Both the position numbers and the translations under genes were made by a program. From Gynuella sunshinyii YC6258 (GTDB lineage Bacteria > Pseudomonadota > Gammaproteobacteria > Pseudomonadales > Natronospirillaceae): DNA of 64,000 nucleotides. The notes under the pieces were generated by a model, which was given only the letters and a program-made list of their open reading frames with translations, was not told where the DNA came from and searched no databases. Shown here in pieces: positions 43,834-51,455 of the stretch. Where the stretch lies: positions 3,138,593-3,202,592 of the forward strand of contig NZ_CP007142.1 in NCBI RefSeq assembly GCF_000940805.1, in the 5' to 3' direction. The stretch's first letter is position 1, and each line of letters begins with the position of its first letter.

Positions 43834-44748
43834 ATGATTGATGAGCAGATTTTTTTATCTGAGCAGACACAAGATATCTATCCATCCCGTTATTCCAATA
43901 GTCCCCATATGATTCCCCGTGCGGATCCGGTGGTATATGGCAGCGATTTTTCCAATGCTCCAATCCACAGGGAGCTGATTGAGCAATATCAGCAACAGGG
44001 CTTTCTGGTTCTGGATAATGTGTTCAGTGATGATGAAGTACTGATGTTCCAGCAGGAGTTGAATCGTTTGAGTCAGGATGATGCACTCAAGCAATGTGAT
44101 GAAGTGATTACTGAAAAAAACAGCGGCGATGTTCGTTCTGTGTTTCGGATTCATGAATTGAGCCCGGTGTTCAGTCAGCTGGCAAGTGACTTTCGTACAA
44201 TGGAACTGGCCAGGTTTTTGTTGGGCGATCAGGTGTATATTCATCAATCCAGATTGAATTACAAACCAGGTTACCGTGGGCGTGAATTCTACTGGCATTC
44301 GGACTTTGAAACCTGGCATGTAGAAGACGGAATGCCCAGAATGAGAGCTTTGAGCATGTCCATCACGCTGACAGAGAATTTTTATCATAATGGACCTTTG
44401 ATGCTGATTCCCGGATCTCATCACACATTTGTCAGTTGCGTGGGTGAAACTCCGGCAGAGCATTATCGGCAGTCATTAAAGCGGCAGGAATATGGTGTCC
44501 CTGATGATCGGAGTCTTGAGCAGTTGATCGATGAAGGTGGTATTGTCAGTGCGATTGGTAAACCCGGTAGCCTGATCATTTTTGACTGTAATGTCATGCA
44601 TGGGTCAAACGGCAACATTACACCGTTTCCCCGCTCAAATGTATTTATGGTATATAACGCCATGAGTAATAAGGTTGCCGAGCCGTTTTGCTCACAAAAA
44701 CCCAGGCCGGAGTATATCTGTAGCCGTAAAAACATCAGGACCCTTTAA
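43834..44748 (+). CDS. ectD: ectoine 5-hydroxylase
   Basis: This 304-residue Fe(II)/2-oxoglutarate dioxygenase hydroxylates ectoine to 5-hydroxyectoine. The iron ligands are visible as H-x-D in WHSDFETWH and a distal His in NVMHGSNGN, followed by the Arg (PRSN) that binds 2-oxoglutarate. It follows ectC by 24 bp. Its presence means the strain can make both compatible solutes. Confidence 0.96.
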   Translation: MIDEQIFLSEQTQDIYPSRYSNSPHMIPRADPVVYGSDFSNAPIHRELIEQYQQQGFLVLDNVFSDDEVLMFQQELNRLSQDDALKQCDEVITEKNSGDVRSVFRIHELSPVFSQLASDFRTMELARFLLGDQVYIHQSRLNYKPGYRGREFYWHSDFETWHVEDGMPRMRALSMSITLTENFYHNGPLMLIPGSHHTFVSCVGETPAEHYRQSLKRQEYGVPDDRSLEQLIDEGGIVSAIGKPGSLIIFDCNVMHGSNGNITPFPRSNVFMVYNAMSNKVAEPFCSQKPRPEYICSRKNIRTL

Positions 44749-44771
44749 ACAAAAAAAGGCATTTTACACTC

Positions 44772-46214
44772 ATGAATTCCCATACTGTTGAAAAAATAGG
44801 CGGCACCTCTATGAGCGATTATGCCGCTGTTCGAAATAACATTGTTTTATCTCCATATCATAAGGAAAACCCTTATCAGAGAGTATTTGTGGTTTCTGCT
44901 TACGGAGGCATAACCAATCTGCTGCTTGAGCACAAAAAAACCGGACAGGCTGGTGTCTACGCTTTATTTGCCAATGGTGTCAAAGATGACAGTTGGAAAA
45001 CATCATTGCAGGTGCTTAAACAGGAAATGTTTTCCATTAATGCGAAGCTGTTTGGTGATGGGACATTACTGAAGCAGGCTAACCAGTTTATTGGTTCGCG
45101 CCTGGATGAAGCGGAGCACTGTCTCGCCGATTTGCACCGACTGTGTCAGCATGGTCATTTTTCCCTTGGAGCACACCTCGCCACTGTACGTGAGATGTTG
45201 GCCAGTATTGGTGAGGCGCACAGCGCCTGGAACATGACTCAATTATTGTGTCGGGAAGGTATCAATGCCCGTTTTGTTGATTTGACGGCATGGGAAGGTA
45301 GCAAGCAAAGTGGTCTGGATGAGCAGATCTCGCAGGCGTTTGCCGATGTTGATATGGAGAGAGAGTTGCCCATTGTCACTGGCTATGCACATACGGAAAA
45401 AGGGTTGATGTCTACTTTCGACCGCGGTTACAGTGAAATGACTTTCAGTCGCATTGCGGTCATTACCCAGGCACGTGAAGCGATTATCCACAAAGAGTTT
45501 CACTTAAGCAGCGCAGACCCCAGGCTGGTGGGCGAGGACAATGTCGTGCCGATCGGGCGCACCAATTATGAAGTGGCGGACCATCTTGCCAACCTCGGGA
45601 TGGAGGCGATTCATCCGCGGGCTGCCAAAGGTTTGCGACAGCATAATATTCCTCTGCGGGTAAAAAATACCTTTGAGCCGGAGCACGCAGGAACGCTGAT
45701 TACCGGTGACTATGTCAGTGATAAAGCCAGAGTGGAGATCATCGCCGGATGTAGAGATGTTTATGCAATTGAGGTATTTGATCAGGATATGACTGATTTG
45801 CAGGCAAAATACGATACTGAGATTCTCGAGGTTATTCGTCGTTTCAAGGCCCGTGTCGTTACCAAGGATTCGAATGCAAATACCATTACGCATTATCTGT
45901 CTACCAACTTAAAGACGATAAAACGCATTATTCAGGTGTTGAAACAGAATTATCCTGAAGCCGAAGTCAATCAGCAGAAGGTTGCAATTGTTTCTGCCAT
46001 TGGCAGCGATATGCAGGTTTCCGGCATTTTATCGAAAGCTGTTGCTGCATTGGCTGAGAATCAAATCAGTGTGCTTGCTTTACATCAATCCATGCGCCAA
46101 GTGGATATGCAGTTTATAATCAACGAAGATGATTATGCCAGGGCCATAAAAAGTCTGCATAATTGCTTAGTTGAAGTGCATAACCACGGTAGCGCAATAT
46201 GTCTCGCATCTTAA
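44772..46214 (+). CDS. ask: ectoine-specific aspartate kinase
   Basis: The 480-residue aspartokinase phosphorylates aspartate at the head of the pathway. It has the KIGGTSM start, a kinase domain to about residue 310 and C-terminal ACT-type regulatory repeats. Ask copies in ect operons are thought to avoid feedback inhibition by lysine and threonine. It follows ectD by 23 bp and overlaps the next gene by 16 bp. Confidence 0.95.
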   Translation: MNSHTVEKIGGTSMSDYAAVRNNIVLSPYHKENPYQRVFVVSAYGGITNLLLEHKKTGQAGVYALFANGVKDDSWKTSLQVLKQEMFSINAKLFGDGTLLKQANQFIGSRLDEAEHCLADLHRLCQHGHFSLGAHLATVREMLASIGEAHSAWNMTQLLCREGINARFVDLTAWEGSKQSGLDEQISQAFADVDMERELPIVTGYAHTEKGLMSTFDRGYSEMTFSRIAVITQAREAIIHKEFHLSSADPRLVGEDNVVPIGRTNYEVADHLANLGMEAIHPRAAKGLRQHNIPLRVKNTFEPEHAGTLITGDYVSDKARVEIIAGCRDVYAIEVFDQDMTDLQAKYDTEILEVIRRFKARVVTKDSNANTITHYLSTNLKTIKRIIQVLKQNYPEAEVNQQKVAIVSAIGSDMQVSGILSKAVAALAENQISVLALHQSMRQVDMQFIINEDDYARAIKSLHNCLVEVHNHGSAICLAS

Positions 46215-47080
46215 TTCTGCTGATCATTACGGTTTTTTCTCAGATTGCCCGGGCGGAGGATCAGCCGCCTGTCAGTCCTGAACAGCTTGAAAAAACCGTT
46301 GATCAATTGCAGGAACCGCTCTATACGCCGTTTATCGAGCGCTATGTCCTCGATGAGTTGAAACAGTTGCGAACTGATATGGCGGCACAACGGGTTGATC
46401 TGATTCAACAGGTTACCGACCGTGAAAACCGCGCTGCAGATCGGGCTCTGACATATGCAACGGACACAGTCACTTATTTTTTCTATCTGATTGCCGCGGC
46501 GAGTTCGATTCTGGTTCTGGTGGGTTGGACATCTGTGCGGGACATGAAGGAGAAAGTTCAGGCTCTGGCAGATGAAAAAATTTCTGAGTTGATCGGTGAG
46601 TATGAAGCCCGGTTGCATATGGTGGAAAGTCAATTAAATGAAGAGGCGATGCTGACCAAGCAGAACCGTGAGGAAATTGAACTGACCAAAGAAATCCAGT
46701 CTTTGTGGATGCGAGCCCAGCAGGATGGTATCCCGGCCAATAAGATTCTGGTTTACGATCAGATTCTGAGTTTGCGTCCCGATGATTGTGAAGCACTGAC
46801 ATACAAGGCCGATGCTGTTCTGGAATTAGGAGAACCGCAATGGGCTATCAATTTATGCCGTCAGGCTCTGATTATTGATCCTGATAACTGCCATGCATTC
46901 TATCAGCTGGCTTGCGCTCATACCGCTCGGGGCAATTATGACGATGCCATTCGGTATCTGTCTGAGGTAACGGAGCGGACCAGTAATTATCGCGAAGATA
47001 TTCTGGCCGATGAAGCGTTGAAGCCTTTATGGAACCTGGACTCATTTAAGGACCTTATTGGCCTGCAAAGTAGTGCCTGA
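46199..47080 (+). CDS. TPR-containing membrane protein, function unknown
   Basis: The 293-residue product has an N-terminal signal-like segment (ILILLIITVFSQIARA), a membrane segment near residues 95-115 (FFYLIAAASSILVLVG), a charged coiled-coil stretch and two or three TPR-like repeats after about residue 190. It starts 16 bp inside ask, so it is translationally coupled to the ectoine operon. I do not recognise the family. A role in osmotic response or in assembly of a membrane complex is only suggested by position. Confidence 0.8.
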   Translation: MSRILILLIITVFSQIARAEDQPPVSPEQLEKTVDQLQEPLYTPFIERYVLDELKQLRTDMAAQRVDLIQQVTDRENRAADRALTYATDTVTYFFYLIAAASSILVLVGWTSVRDMKEKVQALADEKISELIGEYEARLHMVESQLNEEAMLTKQNREEIELTKEIQSLWMRAQQDGIPANKILVYDQILSLRPDDCEALTYKADAVLELGEPQWAINLCRQALIIDPDNCHAFYQLACAHTARGNYDDAIRYLSEVTERTSNYREDILADEALKPLWNLDSFKDLIGLQSSA

Positions 47081-47363
47081 CAATTCTACTGAATTGTTGG
47101 CACACTCAATCCTTGTCGTCGTTATCTCATCTTTTTCTTATGCAGAAATGTTTTTGTAGTGTTGTTTTTTCGGCGATATTGCTGGTTTCGCAGTGTTAAG
47201 TCTTTTCTGATTCTCTGTTTTGCCTGAGGCGGCAAACATGAAGCATAACAATTATCTTTGTTACCAGTTTTGTGATTGCTCATGAATTCGGAGCTGAGAG
47301 TATCTGGTTCCTGGTTTAGTATTCGGCGAAAACGTCAATGTATGACTGATTGGAGTAGGAAAT

Positions 47364-48116
47364 ATGGCACATCATAAAACCGTACTGATCACGGGAGGCA
47401 GTCGTGGTATTGGTGCGGAGACTGCACGGGTATTTGCTGCACAGGGGTACAAGGTCTGCTTCAGCTATCTGAGTAACCAGATGGCAGCGGATGCAGTAGT
47501 CGCGGAGATTAATTCTCAAGGTGGGCAGTGTATCGCTGTGCAGGCAAATGTGGCACAGGAGGCAGATATTGTCCGATTGTTTCAGACCGTCGATGAGCAG
47601 TTAGGGGCTTTATCTGTGCTGGTCAACAATGCGGCAATTCTGCAACAGCAGTGTCGTCTGGTGGATATGACTGTGGATCGTCTCCGTGCTGTATTGGAAA
47701 CCAATGTTATCGGGTCTTTTCTGTGCTGCAGAGAAGCGGTCAGACGGATGTCAACTGACCACGGTGGCCAGGGTGGCGTAATTGTCAATGTGTCTTCTGG
47801 AGCGGCTAAATCCGGATCTCCCAATGAATATGTCGATTATGCCGCTTCCAAGGGAGCTATTGATACCATGACTCGTGGTCTGGCGCTGGAAGTGGCCGCT
47901 GCCGGTATTCGGGTGAACGCTGTGCGACCTGGGATGATATATACCGAAATGCATGCCTCCGGTGGAGAACCTGGGAGGGTGGATCGCCTGAAGGAACGTA
48001 TTCCTTTACAACGCGGTGGCCGGCCGGAAGAAATTGCTCAGGCTATTTACTGGTTGGCATCCGATCAAACTTCATATATGACTGGTAGCTTCATCGACCT
48101 GACTGGTGGATTGTAA
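47364..48116 (+). CDS. short-chain dehydrogenase/reductase
   Basis: The 250-residue classical SDR has the NAD(P) motif TGGSRGIG, the NNAA motif, catalytic Ser in NVSSGAA and Tyr/Lys in YAASK. It resembles FabG-like or glucose-dehydrogenase-like enzymes of broad substrate range. The substrate cannot be inferred. The gene is monocistronic; the 280 bp upstream hold no gene. Confidence 0.92.
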   Translation: MAHHKTVLITGGSRGIGAETARVFAAQGYKVCFSYLSNQMAADAVVAEINSQGGQCIAVQANVAQEADIVRLFQTVDEQLGALSVLVNNAAILQQQCRLVDMTVDRLRAVLETNVIGSFLCCREAVRRMSTDHGGQGGVIVNVSSGAAKSGSPNEYVDYAASKGAIDTMTRGLALEVAAAGIRVNAVRPGMIYTEMHASGGEPGRVDRLKERIPLQRGGRPEEIAQAIYWLASDQTSYMTGSFIDLTGGL

Positions 48117-48242
48117 TCGATTTGTTTTGTATTTATTGTGTAAAATTATATTGCTCACAACTTAATGGTGGATGATACTGCCACTGTTCGAAACTAGGCA
48201 GGTGCATCCAAACTCAATCTGCCAGTAGCTTGGGAGTTATTG

Positions 48243-48728
48243 ATGAAAGCATCGAAGCAGACCGGTGAACCGCCGGTCGTTGCAGGGGAAGAGTGGCTGG
48301 CATTTGAGCATCAGCTCTGTTTTCCACTTTATGCCTCTTCCAATCTCGTCTTAAGAGCCTATGGGCCGTTGTTAAAACCATTAGGTCTTACGTATCCGCA
48401 GTATTTGATTATGTTGTTACTGTGGCAGCATCAACAGTTGTCGGTGGGCGAACTGGGGCAAAGGTTGTATCTGGATTCCGGAACTTTGACGCCATTGCTG
48501 AAACGAATGGCTGACGCTGGTCTGGTTACTCGTAATCGCAGCGAAGAGGACCAACGGCGGGTCTTGATTGATCTGACCGATAAGGGTAGAGCGCTAAAGA
48601 GTCAGGCAGTATCCGTTCCCGCGACGATGTTGTGTCGGATGGGAGGGGACATCGAATGGTTAAAACGCATTAAACAGGACCTTGGTCAGCTGATTGATAT
48701 TATGGAGTCAGCGGATCGTTCAAATTAA
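48243..48728 (+). CDS. ohrR: MarR-family organic-peroxide sensor (OhrR type)
   Basis: The 161-residue winged-helix repressor has the OhrR N-terminal pattern with the peroxide-reactive Cys26 (HQLCFPLYASSN) and the GLTYPQYLIMLLLW segment. Oxidation of that cysteine by organic hydroperoxides releases DNA. The start has GGGAG 7 bp upstream. It is followed 28 bp later by a glutathione peroxidase, the likely target, in place of the more usual ohr gene. Confidence 0.9.
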   Translation: MKASKQTGEPPVVAGEEWLAFEHQLCFPLYASSNLVLRAYGPLLKPLGLTYPQYLIMLLLWQHQQLSVGELGQRLYLDSGTLTPLLKRMADAGLVTRNRSEEDQRRVLIDLTDKGRALKSQAVSVPATMLCRMGGDIEWLKRIKQDLGQLIDIMESADRSN

Positions 48729-48756
48729 CAGGCTGTAACAACACAATAGGTGATAT

Positions 48757-49302
48757 ATGAGTGTTTATGACGTTCAGGTAAATAATATTAAGGGTGAGTC
48801 TGTATCGTTGTCTGACTACAGTGGCAAAGTGCTGTTACTGGTTAACGTGGCTTCAAAATGTGGGTTGACACCGCAGTATGAGGAATTGGAAGCACTCTAT
48901 AAATCAACGGCCGATAAAGGGTTGGAGATTCTGGGTTTTCCGTGCAATCAGTTTCTTGGTCAGGAGCCAGGTACTGAAGCGGAAATCCAGGAGTTCTGCT
49001 CAGTTAATTATGGTGTGACATTCCCAATGTTTGCCAAAATTGAGGTAAATGGCGAAAACCGTCATTCCCTTTATCAGCAGTTGATTGCTGCTCAGCCAAA
49101 AGCGGTGGTAACCGAAGGTGAACAATTGAAAGCCAAGCTGGGTGAAATGAATCTGCTGCCTCAGGATGAAAGCGACATCATGTGGAATTTTGAGAAATTC
49201 CTGATTGGTAAAGACGGTGAAGTGATTGGCCGCTTCGCTCCTGATGTCAGTGTCAACGCTGCTCCTCTGAAAGAAGCCATTGATTCTGCATTATCTGCCT
49301 GA
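48757..49302 (+). CDS. glutathione/thioredoxin peroxidase
   Basis: The 181-residue thiol peroxidase has peroxidatic Cys35 in ASKCGLTPQY and a second cysteine in GFPCNQF. It is a cysteine enzyme, not a selenoenzyme. It reduces hydrogen peroxide and organic hydroperoxides. Position after ohrR suggests peroxide induction. Confidence 0.94.
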   Translation: MSVYDVQVNNIKGESVSLSDYSGKVLLLVNVASKCGLTPQYEELEALYKSTADKGLEILGFPCNQFLGQEPGTEAEIQEFCSVNYGVTFPMFAKIEVNGENRHSLYQQLIAAQPKAVVTEGEQLKAKLGEMNLLPQDESDIMWNFEKFLIGKDGEVIGRFAPDVSVNAAPLKEAIDSALSA

Positions 49303-49313
49303 TCTCTCTGAAT

Positions 49314-49346
49314 ATTGTGCCACCTACATGGTTTAGGTGGCACAAT
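49314..49346. terminator. bidirectional terminator hairpin
   Basis: A perfect 13-bp stem (ATTGTGCCACCTA and its complement) with a 7-nt loop lies between the convergent peroxidase and deaminase genes. Confidence 0.8.
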
Positions 49347-49381
49347 TGCCTTGCCGATTCGGCCATTCTCAGCAGAACGAT

Positions 49382-50629
49382 TTATAAAGAAGTGAAGTCC
49401 ACCTGCTGTGTAATATTGGCGGGAGTCCTCTGCATCAATATTTCCCCATGACGAACGGACAGTAATACTTCTCCCTGCCTGCGCAATGCAGAATAATCAT
49501 CCTCTCCTTCAATTATGATGCAGTTGGCCGGGTTTCCAACAGTAATACCGTAGTCTTTAAGGTGCATCAGTCTGGCACCATTTTCGGTGATAAAATCGAG
49601 CGCCGTTGTGAAATCCTGATATCCCATCATCTGACAAATATGCATCCCCGCGTCCAGAACTCTCAGCATTTTACCGTTCCCGAGGGAATACCAGGGGTCA
49701 AAAATAGAGTCTTCTGCGAGGGCGACATTCATTCCGGCAGCGTGAAGCTCTTTTACCCGGGTAACTCCACGACGTTTGGGAAAAGTATCGAACCGACCCT
49801 GCAAATGGATGCTCTCAGTTGGACAGGAGACGAAATGGATGCCGGATTTCTTCAATAACCGAAACAGCTTGGAACAATATGCATTGTCATAACTGTGCAT
49901 CGCTGTGGTGTGGCTGGCGGTGACACAATCGCCCATATCATTAAACAAGGCTTCGCTGGCCAGCACCTCCAAAAAACGCGATGCAGGATCATCGATTTCA
50001 TCACAGTGAACGTCTACGAGTTTATGGTGCTTTTTGGCCAGTTGGATGACCCACTTCATGGACTCCTCACCCAAAGCCCGGGTGTATTCAAAATGGGGAA
50101 TACCGCCTATCACATCCGCACCGATTTCCAGAGCCTGCTCCATCAGTGCCTGACCATTGGGAAACGAAAGGATGCCTTCCTGAGGGAAGGCAACAATTTG
50201 CAGATCAATTTTGTCTTTGACCTGTTCACGAATCTGGCAGAGAGTCTTGAGAGCGGTCAACTGTGGGTCTGTAGTGTCAATATGAGTGCGAATGTGCTGT
50301 ATTCCCTGGCTGACCAGCAGGTTAAGTGTTTTTCCGACCCGCTCCCGGACATCCTGTTCATCGAGCTTGGATTTTCGTTCAGCCCAGCGTTCAATGCCTT
50401 CAAATAAAGTACCACTCTGATTCCATGCCGGCTGGCCTGCCGTAAGGGCTGCATCGAGATGAATATGAGGTTCGACAAATGGTGTGCAGAGCAGATTGCC
50501 TTGGGCATCATAACTGTCCGCTGCTGAAATGCTGGCAGGCTGTACAGTGATAGAACTGAATTTTCCATGATCAATCTCAACGATAAACAGTTCCGGCCGG
50601 TGGCGCAGACGGGCATTAGTGATTCTCAT
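49382..50629 (-). CDS. cytosine-deaminase-like amidohydrolase with changed specificity residue
   Basis: The 415-residue protein aligns by eye with E. coli CodA over its full length: metal-binding PHIHLD, the GTLFEGIERWAERK stretch, FPQEG, HCDEIDD and HTTAMHSY are all kept. At E. coli positions 313-314 (HDD), CodA's metal-ligand Asp is retained, but Asp314, which contacts the pyrimidine, is Ser308 here (EDS). A nearby loop also differs (CPTESIHLQG for NPLVNIHLQG). It is an active-looking deaminase, but cytosine may not be its substrate. ATG 50629 with AGGA 5 bp upstream is preferred over 50641. It follows a LysE-type exporter gene, probably in one operon. Confidence 0.88.
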   Translation of the reverse strand: MRITNARLRHRPELFIVEIDHGKFSSITVQPASISAADSYDAQGNLLCTPFVEPHIHLDAALTAGQPAWNQSGTLFEGIERWAERKSKLDEQDVRERVGKTLNLLVSQGIQHIRTHIDTTDPQLTALKTLCQIREQVKDKIDLQIVAFPQEGILSFPNGQALMEQALEIGADVIGGIPHFEYTRALGEESMKWVIQLAKKHHKLVDVHCDEIDDPASRFLEVLASEALFNDMGDCVTASHTTAMHSYDNAYCSKLFRLLKKSGIHFVSCPTESIHLQGRFDTFPKRRGVTRVKELHAAGMNVALAEDSIFDPWYSLGNGKMLRVLDAGMHICQMMGYQDFTTALDFITENGARLMHLKDYGITVGNPANCIIIEGEDDYSALRRQGEVLLSVRHGEILMQRTPANITQQVDFTSL

Positions 50630-50689
50630 GGTTGTCCTCATGATTTATGAAACAATTGACACCGTAGCAAGAATCAAGCCTGGAGATTT

Positions 50690-51316
50690 TCAGCTTTGTC
50701 GGGCACTCAATGTGATAAGTCCAGCTCCTACAAGTGCTGCAGCACCTCCCCGATGAAAAATTTTTGCGCTGACCGGCGTACGCAAAAACCGACGGATCCG
50801 GCTGGCAAACATCGCATACAGGGCTGCATTCAAGATGGCCAAAGTGATAAAAGTTGTACCATAGCCCAACAATTGTATGGAATGGGATGCCGCTGGGTTC
50901 ATAAACTGAGGGAAGAAGGCGATGAAAAAAATACTGGCTTTGGGGTTAAGAACCGTCACCAGGAATGCGTTGCTGAATAATTGCGTGCGGCTTTTGGGAG
51001 CCTCATGTGTCTGGAGATCCAGCTGATACGAGTTGTGACTGCGCCACATTTTGATGCCGAGGTAAATCAGATACATAGCGCCGGCAACTTTGAAGATCAT
51101 AAACAGTGTGGCTGAGGTTGCCATGATAACTCCAAGCCCTGCCAGTGATACGGTCATGGCGATCAGGTCGCCGGCAGCCACACCTGCAATCAGGGGCAGG
51201 GCGGCATTCTGACCATAACGAATGGAATGACTGATGACGAGTAAAATAGTAGGGCCCGGAATCACCAGAATGATGGATGCTGCGATGATAAATGCCAGCC
51301 AGGTTTCAAAAGACAT
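50690..51316 (-). CDS. LysE/RhtB-family exporter
   Basis: The 208-residue inner-membrane protein has about six hydrophobic segments and the family's N-terminal IPGPTILLVISHS motif. Members export amino acids and similar small molecules. It is 60 bp upstream of the deaminase start on the same strand, so it may export the substrate or product of that enzyme. Confidence 0.9.
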   Translation of the reverse strand: MSFETWLAFIIAASIILVIPGPTILLVISHSIRYGQNAALPLIAGVAAGDLIAMTVSLAGLGVIMATSATLFMIFKVAGAMYLIYLGIKMWRSHNSYQLDLQTHEAPKSRTQLFSNAFLVTVLNPKASIFFIAFFPQFMNPAASHSIQLLGYGTTFITLAILNAALYAMFASRIRRFLRTPVSAKIFHRGGAAALVGAGLITLSARQS

Positions 51317-51455
51317 GTTGGCGTACCTGTAAATTGGAGAAGTCAGAATCAGTGTAATGAGAATATTTGTTGAAAGGCAAGTGTATATTCGCGATAACTG
51401 ATGAAACGTTGGTGCTTGTCTTCATGGTGGTTGCGCTGCAAGTTGCAGCATACAG

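Noticed and set aside
48140-48180. OhrR operator TTGTG...CACAA upstream of ohrR
   Set aside because: The arms are only 5 bp and do not match known OhrR sites closely enough to list.
48243-48728. EctR regulator of the ectoine operon
   Set aside because: The MarR protein has the OhrR-type reactive cysteine and sits with a peroxidase, 2 kb after the ect operon.
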